This document shows positions 55,529-63,972 of a stretch of DNA of 64,000 nucleotides, one piece after another. Both the position numbers and the translations under genes were made by a program. Under the pieces are notes generated by a model that had not been told where the DNA came from, ran no database searches, and saw only the letters and a list, made by a program, of their open reading frames with translations. Position 1 is the stretch's first letter, and every line of letters starts with the position of its first letter. The stretch is taken from assembly GCF_001412655.1 (NCBI RefSeq), contig NZ_CP012996.1, positions 5,580,001-5,644,000 on the forward strand. Reading direction: 5' to 3'. Source of the DNA: Pedobacter sp. PACM 27299. Its GTDB lineage: Bacteria > Bacteroidota > Bacteroidia > Sphingobacteriales > Sphingobacteriaceae.

Positions 55529-56353
55529 ATGAATGCAGAAGAAGACTACATCAGTTACGATCAGTTGGCAGAACTAATTGATTTTATAAAAAACATACAT
55601 GGCTTTGATTTCGGCGATTATTCCCCGGCCTCTCTAAAAAGAAGAGTCACCAGAATCATGCAGCTGCAAAAACTAAGTCTTTTTGACTTACGTACTTTAT
55701 TGACCAACGACCATGATTATTTTGAGTCTTTCCTCATTGAAATTACGGTTAACGTCACTGAAATGTTTAGAGATCCTTCGTTTTACCGTTCCGTTAAGGA
55801 GAACATCATCCCTTATCTGCGCTCCTATCAGCGCATCAAGGTATGGAATGCAGGCTGCTCTACCGGCGAAGAAGTCTATTCTTATGCCATACTTTTTTCA
55901 GATGAGGAGCTGTACGACCGGAGTTTCTTTTATGGAACGGACATCAATAATGATGTACTGGATTTCGCCAAAGACGGCATTTATGATTTAAAGAAGATGA
56001 AGCTGTTTTCTGAGAACTACCAGAAAACCGGCGCAATCCATACCCTTTCTGATTATTACACAGCCAGATATGAAGCGGCATCCATCAATCATTCTTTAAA
56101 AAAGAACCTGCTGTTTTCTGCGCATAATCTGGCTTCAGACGGCGTCTTTAATGAGTTTCAGTTGATCTCCTGCCGAAATGTCCTGATCTATTTCAATACA
56201 GATTTACAGAAGAAAGTAATCGAATTATTTTACAACAGTCTGGCGAATTTTGGTTTCCTATGCCTGGGGGCCAAAGAAACACTGAGGAGCACCGAAACCG
56301 GCCGCTTCAAAATCATCGATAAGAAAAATAACATTTACCAAAAAAAAGCTTAA
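55529..56353 (+). CDS. CheR-type protein-glutamate O-methyltransferase
   Basis: 274 residues. An N-terminal helical domain (IDFIKNIHGFDFGDYSPASL; RRVTRIMQL) is followed by the SAM-binding domain with KVWNAGCSTGEEVYSYA, FYGTDINNDVLDFAKDGIY and LISCRNVLIYFNTDLQKKV. CheR enzymes methylate glutamates of chemoreceptors. No chemoreceptor or CheB gene is in this window, so the target here is more likely a kinase of the same operon. It starts 1 nt after the kinase stop. Confidence 0.93.
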   Translation: MNAEEDYISYDQLAELIDFIKNIHGFDFGDYSPASLKRRVTRIMQLQKLSLFDLRTLLTNDHDYFESFLIEITVNVTEMFRDPSFYRSVKENIIPYLRSYQRIKVWNAGCSTGEEVYSYAILFSDEELYDRSFFYGTDINNDVLDFAKDGIYDLKKMKLFSENYQKTGAIHTLSDYYTARYEAASINHSLKKNLLFSAHNLASDGVFNEFQLISCRNVLIYFNTDLQKKVIELFYNSLANFGFLCLGAKETLRSTETGRFKIIDKKNNIYQKKA

Positions 56354-56395
56354 GGGCCTTTATCATCTATAATCACCCCCGCAGAAAGACCTAAT

Positions 56396-57988
56396 ATGGA
56401 AAAGATTAACATACTAATTGTTGATGACCGACCGGAGAACATCATTGCACTGGAGGCATTGCTGCAGCGGAAAGACATCAACATCATTACCACCACTAAC
56501 CCAAATGAGGCATTGAGAATATCCTGGGAAATGGATATTGCAATTGCAATGGTAGATGTTCAAATGCCAGAAATGGATGGCTTTGAGCTGGTAGAAATCT
56601 TAAAAAGCAATCCCCGCACCAAGGAGATCCTGATCATATTCGTAACCGCTATATCGAAGGAAACCAAATATGCAGTCAAAGGATTGAATACCGGTGCAGT
56701 AGATTATTTATATAAACCATTGGATCCTTATGTCACTTCTGCAAAAGTGGATTCTTTTATCCACCTGGTTCGAACAGAAAGGGAGATCAAAAGAAAAAAT
56801 AAAGAGCTACTGGAATACCAAAAGGAACTGATCAAAGCGAAAGAACAGGCGGAACAAGGCAAGCGCATTAAAGAGAACTTCCTCGCCAATATGAGCCATG
56901 AAATCCGTACCCCAATTAATGGGATCATCGGGCTGGCCAACTTGCTGGGAAAAACATACCTGACTCCTGAGCAAAAAGAAATGGTGAGCCTGCTGGAAAT
57001 TTCCTCAGACTCTCTTTTAGGGGTGATCAATGACATTCTTGACCTGTCGAAAATTGAGTCCGGTAAATTCAAAATCAACCGTTCTGAAACTGATATAGCA
57101 AAGATCTGCCATGCTGTAGTGAACCTGCTGCGCATTCGTGCCATGGAAAAAGAACTGGACCTGACGATTGAATTAGACCCGGATCTGCCTACTTTTATTT
57201 TGGCAGATTCCCTGCGCCTGAATCAGATCCTGATGAACCTGATTGGAAATGCGATTAAATTCACCGTTCAGGGAAGCGTACATTTAAAAACAGAAATCAT
57301 TGACAGAAAAGGAAACAATTTACTGCTCAAGTTTTCTGTGAAAGATACCGGTATCGGCATTGCCAAAAACAACATCGATAAGATCTTTGAAACCTTTGAA
57401 CAGGCAGATGAGCAAACGACCGTAAAATTTGGAGGCACGGGATTGGGCTTATCAATTGTGAAAAACCTGGCAAAACTAAAAGGTGGTACCCTGGAAGTTT
57501 CCAGTGAAGAAGGAGTTGGCAGTACTTTCGCTTTTAGCAACTGGTATGAAATCGTAAAAGAAACGGTAGTGATTAAATCCGTCAGCAAACCAACTTTAGA
57601 TCATTTCCCAGGATTAAGAGTCCTCGTGGCAGAAGATAACCCAATCAATAAGTTCCTGATCATAAAAATATTGAAAGACTGGCAGATATTTCCAGAGGTG
57701 GTAGAGAATGGAAAAGAGGCCCTGGACAAATTAAAAGAATCCGATTACGACCTGATTTTGATGGATACATTCATGCCAGTCATGAATGGATTGGATGCTA
57801 TAAAACTGATCCGTGAAGGCTTTGTACCCGGAAAAGAAACGATTCCGATCATCACCTTCTCGGCAGCGGTATTGGAAACCGACAAGCAGACTGCCATTGA
57901 TGCCGGTGCAAATGATGTGGTGAGCAAGCCGTTTGAACTGGATGTGCTGCACCAGAAAATCATGAAATACGCAGTTAAAGAGGCCTGA
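56396..57988 (+). CDS. REC-HisKA-HATPase-REC hybrid response regulator/kinase
   Basis: 530 residues and no membrane segment, so cytoplasmic. The first receiver ([36 protein letters not shown], phosphorylated Asp near residue 55) is followed by a coiled coil. HisKA follows with His168 in [18 protein letters not shown], then HATPase with [25 protein letters not shown] and GGTGLGLSI. The C-terminal receiver has [20 protein letters not shown] and [13 protein letters not shown]. It can receive phosphate from one kinase and pass it on. Last gene of the signalling operon; its stop is 1 bp from the convergent pth stop. Confidence 0.94.
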   Translation: MEKINILIVDDRPENIIALEALLQRKDINIITTTNPNEALRISWEMDIAIAMVDVQMPEMDGFELVEILKSNPRTKEILIIFVTAISKETKYAVKGLNTGAVDYLYKPLDPYVTSAKVDSFIHLVRTEREIKRKNKELLEYQKELIKAKEQAEQGKRIKENFLANMSHEIRTPINGIIGLANLLGKTYLTPEQKEMVSLLEISSDSLLGVINDILDLSKIESGKFKINRSETDIAKICHAVVNLLRIRAMEKELDLTIELDPDLPTFILADSLRLNQILMNLIGNAIKFTVQGSVHLKTEIIDRKGNNLLLKFSVKDTGIGIAKNNIDKIFETFEQADEQTTVKFGGTGLGLSIVKNLAKLKGGTLEVSSEEGVGSTFAFSNWYEIVKETVVIKSVSKPTLDHFPGLRVLVAEDNPINKFLIIKILKDWQIFPEVVENGKEALDKLKESDYDLILMDTFMPVMNGLDAIKLIREGFVPGKETIPIITFSAAVLETDKQTAIDAGANDVVSKPFELDVLHQKIMKYAVKEA

Positions 57989-57989
57989 A

Positions 57990-58550
57990 CTATTTGTTAA
58001 AGGCAGTCATTGTTAAAGCTGGACCGATGGTCACGAAACTTTTGATCAGGTCCACGCTTTTACTAATCAGTGCTGGAAGTTCCAGTTGTTCGTCTTTATC
58101 AAAATGGCCTAATACATAGTCTGCCTGTCTGCCTTTAGAGAAATTGTCGCTGATGCCGAAACGCAGTCTCGGGTAAGCTTGTCCGCCGCAAAGTTCTTCA
58201 ATGCTTTTCAAGCCGTTATGGCCTGCACTGCTGCCCTGCATTTTCAACCTGAGTTTACCTAATGGCAAAGCAAGATCATCCACGATCACCAATACATTTT
58301 CCAATGGGATTCTCAATTCCCTCATATAGTAATTCACTGCCTTTCCACTCAGGTTCATATACGTAGTGGGTTTGATGACGTGCAATTTTTTCCCTTTGAA
58401 AGAAAGCTCCGCATAATAGGCCAGACGGACATTAGAAAAAGAGCCATCAAGCTCCTTTACCAGCTCATCAGCGATATCAAAACCAATATTATGACGGGTA
58501 TGCGCATATTCAGGACCTATATTCCCTAAACCAACAATTAAGTATTTCAT
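57990..58550 (-). CDS. pth: peptidyl-tRNA hydrolase
   Basis: 186 residues from the ATG at 58550 (MKYLIVGLGNIGPEYAHTRH). An upstream start at 58595 is rejected because it would precede the promoter box. Catalytic His in HTRHNIGF, the Asn of TYMNLSGKAV and Asp in VIVDDLALPLGKLRLK are present. It releases peptides from stalled peptidyl-tRNAs. It lies downstream of rplY but has its own -7 box and follows a terminator. Confidence 0.96.
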   Translation of the reverse strand: MKYLIVGLGNIGPEYAHTRHNIGFDIADELVKELDGSFSNVRLAYYAELSFKGKKLHVIKPTTYMNLSGKAVNYYMRELRIPLENVLVIVDDLALPLGKLRLKMQGSSAGHNGLKSIEELCGGQAYPRLRFGISDNFSKGRQADYVLGHFDKDEQLELPALISKSVDLIKSFVTIGPALTMTAFNK

Positions 58551-58556
58551 CTGCTG

Positions 58557-58564
58557 CAAATATA
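58557..58564 (-). promoter_or_regulatory. -7 element next to the pth start codon
   Basis: TATATTTG on the minus strand, then CAGCAG, then the ATG at 58550. A near-leaderless start is likely. The -33 element is not clear. Confidence 0.5.
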
Positions 58565-58608
58565 ATAGTTTAGCTGAGAACAGCCATTGAATCATTTTAT
58601 TCCATAAA

Positions 58609-58638
58609 AAAAGCAGTACCGTTGCCGATACTGCTTTT
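58609..58638 (-). terminator. terminator after rplY
   Basis: Arms 58609-58618 and 58629-58638 pair over 10 bp with a 10-nt loop. On the minus strand it is followed by TTTTTTT. Confidence 0.85.
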
Positions 58639-58659
58639 CTAGATTGGACTAAAAAGAAA

Positions 58660-59238
58660 TTATTTCTTGTTAGCTTCGTTCTCAGCTTGTTTTAAAGCTC
58701 TTGACATACCAACTGATACGATAGTATCTTCTGGAGTGTTAGTGATCGTGTAATCAGCTTTCGCGATATCACGTACACGGAACAAGTTGCCAACTTCTAA
58801 TTTCGAAATGCTCACTTCAACTGTTTGAGGCATATCTTTTGGAAGTGATCTCACACGAAGTTTACGTAATTTTTGAACTAATTTACCACCCATTTTAACA
58901 CCTGGAGAAGTACCGGTTAATTTAACTGGGATTTCCATTAAGATTTCTTTGTCATCAAATAACTGAAGAAAATCTACGTGTAACAATAGGTCAGTTAATG
59001 GGTGAAATTGTAATTCTTTAATGATAGCTTTAGTTTTAGTACCATTAATGTCAATTTCAACGAAGTTTGCTTCTGGAGTGTAAATAGCATCCTTTAATTC
59101 GGTTGTAATTACAGCAAAGTGTTTTTGCTCTGTACCACCATACAATACTGCAGGAACTTTACCTTCATAGCGAAGCTCTTTAGCATCGCGTTTCCCTACG
59201 TTCTCTCTTGGAGAACCGCTAATTGCGATTGTTTTCAT
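58660..59238 (-). CDS. rplY: 50S ribosomal protein bL25 (CTC form)
   Basis: 192 residues, the long form. The N-terminal 5S-rRNA-binding domain (SPRENVGKRDAKELRYEGKV, PAVLYGG) is followed by the TL5/CTC C-terminal beta domain (LRVRSLPKDMPQTVEVSISK). The tail is Glu/Asn/Lys-rich. 23 nt after prs and before the terminator that precedes pth. Confidence 0.96.
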   Translation of the reverse strand: MKTIAISGSPRENVGKRDAKELRYEGKVPAVLYGGTEQKHFAVITTELKDAIYTPEANFVEIDINGTKTKAIIKELQFHPLTDLLLHVDFLQLFDDKEILMEIPVKLTGTSPGVKMGGKLVQKLRKLRVRSLPKDMPQTVEVSISKLEVGNLFRVRDIAKADYTITNTPEDTIVSVGMSRALKQAENEANKK

Positions 59239-59261
59239 TTTATATATATTTATTATTAATA

Positions 59262-60203
59262 TTAAACTCTAAATAGGTCACTGATAGAACCGTGCTCATT
59301 TACATTGGCAATTGCTTTTGCAAATAATTCAGCAGTACTCAATACCCTGATTTTGTCACTCTGACGTTTCAATGGAATGGTGTCTGTCACGATTAACTCT
59401 GCTAACATAGAGTTTTCTACCGTTTCATAAGCCTTACCTGATAACACCGGGTGTGTACAAACTGCACGCACACTTTTCGCTCCTTTTTCCATGATCAGCG
59501 CTGCTGCTTTGGACAAAGTACCTGCGGTGTCGCAAATATCGTCAATTAAAACCACATCTAAACCAACTACATCACCGATGATCGACATCGATTCAATTTC
59601 ATTGGCACGTTTCCGTCTCTTATCACAAATCACCACCTCTGCATTGAAGAACTTTGCAAAAGTACGCGCTCTGTAAGAACCACCCATATCCGGTGAAGCA
59701 ATCGTTAGATTCTCCAGGCCTAAGCTTTTGATATAAGGCACGAAAATTACTGAACCATCTAAATGGTCTACAGGAATATCGAAGAAACCTTGGATCTGAG
59801 CAGCATGAAGGTCCATTGTCATGATTCTATGGATACCTGCTGATTTTAACAAGTTCGCTACCAATTTGGCACCAATCGCAACACGTGGCTTATCTTTTCT
59901 ATCCTGTCTTGCCAAACCATAATAAGGAACTACTGCAGTGATGTAATGAGCAGATGCGCGTTTAGCGGCATCAATCATTAACAGCAACTCCATTAAGTTA
60001 TCATTTGGCTGGTAAGTAGAATTGATGATGAAGACATCGCAACCGCGTACTGTTTCATCGTAAGAAGGTTGAAATTCGCCGTCGCTAAACCTATTCAAGG
60101 TGACATCACCTAAAGGTTTGCCGTAGCTCTCGGCAATTTGGATTGCTAATTCTTTTGTACCTGTTCCGGCAAAAAGTTTAACTGGATTAAACTGCAATGG
60201 CAT
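59262..60203 (-). CDS. prs: ribose-phosphate pyrophosphokinase
   Basis: 313 residues from the ATG at 60203 (MPLQFNPVKLFAGTGTKELA). A GTG reading from 60257 would start inside the terminator hairpin and is rejected. It makes PRPP from ribose-5-phosphate and ATP for nucleotide, His and Trp synthesis. Motifs: RFSDGEFQPSYDETVRGCDV, MDLHAAQIQGFFDIPVDHL, and the PRPP loop VVLIDDICDTAGTLSKAA. It lies downstream of tRNA-Gln and its terminator with little room for its own promoter. Confidence 0.97.
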   Translation of the reverse strand: MPLQFNPVKLFAGTGTKELAIQIAESYGKPLGDVTLNRFSDGEFQPSYDETVRGCDVFIINSTYQPNDNLMELLLMIDAAKRASAHYITAVVPYYGLARQDRKDKPRVAIGAKLVANLLKSAGIHRIMTMDLHAAQIQGFFDIPVDHLDGSVIFVPYIKSLGLENLTIASPDMGGSYRARTFAKFFNAEVVICDKRRKRANEIESMSIIGDVVGLDVVLIDDICDTAGTLSKAAALIMEKGAKSVRAVCTHPVLSGKAYETVENSMLAELIVTDTIPLKRQSDKIRVLSTAELFAKAIANVNEHGSISDLFRV

Positions 60204-60228
60204 GATTAGAGGTGTATCAATGCTGGTT

Positions 60229-60264
60229 AAAAAAAATCGGATTGTGAAACAAACCACAATCCGA
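60229..60264 (-). terminator. terminator between tRNA-Gln and prs
   Basis: On the minus strand CGGATTGTG (60263-60255) pairs with CACAATCCG (60246-60238), plus one A-T pair, around an 8-nt loop. It is followed by eight T bases (60236-60229). Readthrough would be needed if the tRNA promoter also serves prs. Confidence 0.85.
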
Positions 60265-60274
60265 ATATGTTTTG

Positions 60275-60345
60275 TTGCCCGACCAGGATTCGAACCTAGA
60301 CAAACGGTACCAAAAACCGTTGTACTACCTTTATACTATCGGGCA
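60275..60345 (-). tRNA. tRNA-Gln (anticodon TTG)
   Basis: 71 nt on the minus strand. The acceptor stem is TGCCCGA with TCGGGCA. The anticodon arm ACGGT-TTTTGGT-ACCGT has TTG in the middle of a 7-nt loop, and the T arm contains GGTTCGAATCC. The CCA end is not encoded. A perfect-consensus promoter lies 52 nt upstream. Confidence 0.96.
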
Positions 60346-60396
60346 ATCTTTCAATTTTAATTTCGAAGCGGATAATTGTTGCTCTGAAATCTGATG

Positions 60397-60427
60397 CAAA
60401 TGTACGCACATTTTTGATATCTGCAAA
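60397..60427 (-). promoter_or_regulatory. consensus promoter of tRNA-Gln
   Basis: On the minus strand TTTG (60427-60424), exactly 19 nt, TACATTTG (60404-60397). This is a perfect match to the Bacteroidota consensus. Confidence 0.75.
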
Positions 60428-60721
60428 TCCTGTCGCAAAAAAAGTTTAAAAAATATTACCTTTATGTTTCCGAAAGGAAATAATCAATTTAAAATGAGGA
60501 AGTTGCTTCAGATAAAAAAAAACACTTTTTTTTTAATAAAAATTGAAGCTTTGCAATGAAACTGAAAAAGCACCCGCATTTATACCTCAGGCAAGATTAA
60601 AATATTTTAAAATAATATAAAACAGGACAAAATTTAAGGATTCTGAAGAACAGAAAAGTGCAGGATATCCTCCTCCTGAAATCAAACCACAGAAAAGATA
60701 CCTTAATATTGATTGTTAAAT
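60428..60721. other. AT-rich intergenic stretch, no gene seen
   Basis: It has A and T runs (60518-60540) and a small hairpin TTTCC-GAA-AGGAAA around 60468. TACCTTTA near 60458 is one base from a -7 box. No confident promoter for the DUF2723 gene was identified. Confidence 0.4.
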
Positions 60722-60814
60722 ATGTTAAACTCCCCTTACTTTATGAGTTTATCAATCTTATTCTTTATTTTCGGCTGCATTTTATTAGCGCGAATCAATA
60801 ACTATTTTACTTAA
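60722..60814 (+). CDS. possible 30-aa membrane peptide
   Basis: ATG at 60722 to TAA at 60812-60814: MLNSPYFMSLSILFFIFGCI followed by LLARINNYFT. Most of it is one hydrophobic helix with a short positively charged end. It stops 3 nt before the DUF2723 ATG, so it could be a leader ORF or a small membrane partner. It could equally be a chance ORF in AT-rich DNA. Confidence 0.35.
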   Translation: MLNSPYFMSLSILFFIFGCILLARINNYFT

Positions 60815-60817
60815 GAA

Positions 60818-63800
60818 ATGAATTATTCAAAAATCAACAACCTTACCGGCTGGCTTTGTTTTCTGATTGCTACTGTAACGTACATTCTAACACTAGAACC
60901 CTCTGTCAGCTTTTGGGATTGCGGTGAGTTTATCGCCTCAGCCTTAAAAATGCAGGTAGTTCACCAACCGGGAGCGCCATTATTCTTAATGATACAGCGG
61001 TTCTTCTCACTTTTTGCTTTTGGTGACCTAACTAAAATCGCTTACTTTATGAACGTAGGTTCCGCTATTGCCAGTGGTGCCACCATCTTATTCCTATTCT
61101 GGACCATCACCGCATTGGCGAAAAAAGCGCTGATTAAAGAAAAAGAAGAAGTGAGTCAAGCCAACCTTATCACCATTATGGGTGCAGGTGTGGTAGGTGC
61201 TTTAGCTTATACCTTCTCAGACAGTTTCTGGTTTTCAGCAGTAGAATCCGAAGTATACGCGCTTTCTTCTCTATTTACCGCCATCGTATTCTGGGGGATT
61301 TTAAAATGGGAAGCCGTTGCCGATGAGCCGCGCGCAGATCGCTGGTTGTTGTTTATCGCTTATATCATGGGTCTATCCATCGGGATTCACTTATTGAACT
61401 TATTGACCATCCCAGCAATTGCCTTTGTTTATTACTTCAAGAAAGTTAAAAATCCAACTACTGCCGGTATCATCAAAGCAGGTATTGTAGGGATTCTGAT
61501 TCTTGCCGTAGTTCAGTATGGTATCATTCAATACGTAGTTTCATTTGGCGCTTACTTCGATTTATTCTTTGTGAATACTTTAGGAATGGGCTTCGGTACC
61601 GGAGTAATGGTCTTTGCCATCTTATTGATTGGCGGTTTCGTATGGGGTATCAGGTACTCTATTAAACATGAGAAAAAAATCCTGAACCTTTCTTTACTTT
61701 CAGTAGTACTGATCCTTTTTGGATACAGCTCATTCTCGATGATCATCATCCGTGCAAAAGCAAATCCTAACTTAAACAACAGTGCTCCAGACAATGTATT
61801 CTCTTTCTTAGGTTACCTGAACAGGGAGCAATATGGCGACAGGCCTTTATTATTCGGTCCTAACTATAACTCGCAGGCCATAAATTCTGTAGAAGGAAAA
61901 ACATTATATAGAAAAGGTGCAGAGAAATATGAAGTAGCCGGTAAAAAGTCCGACTATGAATACGATAGAATTACGCCTTTCCCACGTATGTACAGTGATG
62001 ATGCTGGCCACGTGGCATACTATAAAGACATGATGGGCTTTAGTGATGATCACTTCCCAAGCTTAATTGATAACATCGGATTCCTGCTGTCGTACCAAAC
62101 CGGACAAATGTACATGAGGTATTTCTTATGGAACTTTGTCGGCAGACAAAACGACGACCAGGGACAAGGTAGTTTATACGAAGGTCAGTGGTTGAGCGGG
62201 ATTAAGCCAATTGATGCACTTCACCTGGGAAGTCAGAAAAACCTCCCTCCTTCTATTACAGAAAGTAATGCTTACAACCGTTTCTTCTTCCTCCCACTAA
62301 TCCTGGGCTTATTGGGTGCAATCTGGCATTTCAAAAGAAATCAGAAAGATGCAGGAATTGTAGCCTTATTGTTCTTCTTTACCGGTATGGCGATTGTTTT
62401 ATACCTGAATCAGAAACCAATGGAACCAAGGGAACGTGATTACGCTTATGTGGGGTCATTCTATGCCTTTGCCATCTGGATCGGATTTGGTGTCCTCGCC
62501 CTCCGTGAATGGTTATTCAAAAAATTAACTCCTGCTACCGGCGGTATTCTAGCGACAGTTATCGGTTTATTTGCCGCACCAGTGATTATGGCTGCTCAGG
62601 GATGGGATGATCATGACCGTTCTACTAAAATGGTAGCGCATGATATTGCCCTGGATTACCTGCAGTCCTGTGCGCCTAATGCAATCCTGTTCACCTATGG
62701 TGATAATGATACCTATCCATTATGGTATGCACAAGAGGTTGAAAACATCAGACCTGACATTAGGTTAGTCAACCTGAGTTTGTTTGATACCGATTGGTAC
62801 ATTAATGGTATGAAACGTAAAATGAACGAATCTGAGCCACTCCCAATCTCAATGAACGAGTCACAGTATGTTCAGGGCGTTAGAGATGTGATGTATTATC
62901 AAAACGCGGATATCGCAGGAAATATTGAACTGAAGAATATCTTAGAATTGCTGCTTTCTGAAAACAGCGAAGATAAACTGCCATTAAATGACGGTAGAAA
63001 AGTAAATTTCATCCCTACCAAAAACTTTAAGATCACAGTAGATAAAGAAGCCGTACTTAAAAACGGCGTGGTCAGCCCTGCGGATTCTGCCAAAATCGTT
63101 CCTGCAATAGAATGGACATTCAACAAAAACTACGTGACTAAAGGAACTTTAGCGATGTTTGACATTCTAGTGCATAACAACTGGAAAAGACCGATCTATT
63201 TCGCGAGCACAGTTCCTTCAGAGCAGTATAATGGTTTAGACAAGTATCTTTATAATGAAGGTCTGGCTTTACATTTAATGCCTTTAAAAGTGGATACCGC
63301 AGCTTCTAGAAACGAACTGATCAATACGCCTGTACTATACAATAATGTGATGAACAAATTTGTATGGGGTAATGTGAAGAACGCTAAATATCTGGATCCA
63401 CAATCTTCTGATGACATTTCCATCTTTACCAATGTATTCAACAATACCATCAGCGGATTATTGAAAGAAGGCAAGAAAGAAGATGCACAGAAAGTAGTGA
63501 ACCGTTATTTTGAAGTGATGCCAGAGAAATTCTACGGCATGCGTTCTATGATGGGTGCTTACTTTATGGCAGAAAACTTATACCAATTAGGTGATAGCAA
63601 AAGAGCAAATGCACTGATTGAGAAATCAGCTGACTATATTATGAAAGAGCTGACTTACCTGGCTGATGTTTCTGAAAGCAAGAAAAGGTTTGTAGGTGGA
63701 CAAAATGTACAGTTAGGACTATCCTTCCTGAACTCTATGGCCAGAACTACTGCCGAAAACAAGCAAGATAAACTAAGCAAAGAGCTCGCTGAGAAGTTCA

Positions 63801-63844
63801 ACCTATTAGAAGCAAGGTTCTCTCCTTTCTTCCCGGCACAATAA
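60818..63844 (+). CDS. DUF2723 membrane protein (glycosyltransferase family 117-like)
   Basis: 1008 residues. The N-terminal ATVTYILTLEPSVSFWDCGE is the DUF2723 signature, with an acidic pair in the first loop as in GT-C glycosyltransferases. About a dozen membrane helices spread over the first 600 residues, including KPMEPRERDYAYVGSFYAFA. The C-terminal 400 residues are mostly soluble, end in helical TPR-like repeats, and should face the periplasm. Bacteroidota proteins of this type are probably sugar transferases using a lipid-linked donor; acceptor and sugar are unknown. Confidence 0.88.
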   Translation: MNYSKINNLTGWLCFLIATVTYILTLEPSVSFWDCGEFIASALKMQVVHQPGAPLFLMIQRFFSLFAFGDLTKIAYFMNVGSAIASGATILFLFWTITALAKKALIKEKEEVSQANLITIMGAGVVGALAYTFSDSFWFSAVESEVYALSSLFTAIVFWGILKWEAVADEPRADRWLLFIAYIMGLSIGIHLLNLLTIPAIAFVYYFKKVKNPTTAGIIKAGIVGILILAVVQYGIIQYVVSFGAYFDLFFVNTLGMGFGTGVMVFAILLIGGFVWGIRYSIKHEKKILNLSLLSVVLILFGYSSFSMIIIRAKANPNLNNSAPDNVFSFLGYLNREQYGDRPLLFGPNYNSQAINSVEGKTLYRKGAEKYEVAGKKSDYEYDRITPFPRMYSDDAGHVAYYKDMMGFSDDHFPSLIDNIGFLLSYQTGQMYMRYFLWNFVGRQNDDQGQGSLYEGQWLSGIKPIDALHLGSQKNLPPSITESNAYNRFFFLPLILGLLGAIWHFKRNQKDAGIVALLFFFTGMAIVLYLNQKPMEPRERDYAYVGSFYAFAIWIGFGVLALREWLFKKLTPATGGILATVIGLFAAPVIMAAQGWDDHDRSTKMVAHDIALDYLQSCAPNAILFTYGDNDTYPLWYAQEVENIRPDIRLVNLSLFDTDWYINGMKRKMNESEPLPISMNESQYVQGVRDVMYYQNADIAGNIELKNILELLLSENSEDKLPLNDGRKVNFIPTKNFKITVDKEAVLKNGVVSPADSAKIVPAIEWTFNKNYVTKGTLAMFDILVHNNWKRPIYFASTVPSEQYNGLDKYLYNEGLALHLMPLKVDTAASRNELINTPVLYNNVMNKFVWGNVKNAKYLDPQSSDDISIFTNVFNNTISGLLKEGKKEDAQKVVNRYFEVMPEKFYGMRSMMGAYFMAENLYQLGDSKRANALIEKSADYIMKELTYLADVSESKKRFVGGQNVQLGLSFLNSMARTTAENKQDKLSKELAEKFNLLEARFSPFFPAQ

Positions 63845-63859
63845 TTAGTTCCGGTCACT

Positions 63860-63896
63860 AAAAAGGAGCATTCGTTTTACGGATGCTCCTTTTTTT
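63860..63896 (+). terminator. terminator after the DUF2723 gene
   Basis: GGAGCATTCG (63865-63874) pairs with CGGATGCTCC (63880-63889), with one T-G wobble and a 5-nt loop, followed by T7. Confidence 0.88.
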
Positions 63897-63926
63897 ATGA
63901 ACTCCGCTTATTCCAGGATCTGATCG

Positions 63927-63972
63927 TAAAGCAAAAGGGCTGCAATTTATAAATTGCAGCCCTTTTGCTTTA
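63927..63972. repeat. perfect 46-bp palindrome, probable terminator
   Basis: The 23 bases from 63927 are the exact reverse complement of the 23 that follow. The core GGGCTGC is flanked by AAAAG and CTTTT. It sits 30 nt after the previous terminator and probably ends a minus-strand gene beyond the window. Confidence 0.8.

Noticed and set aside
60204..60257. 18-residue extension of prs from a GTG
   Set aside because: It would begin inside the tRNA-Gln terminator hairpin, and the family starts at MPLQFNPVKLF.
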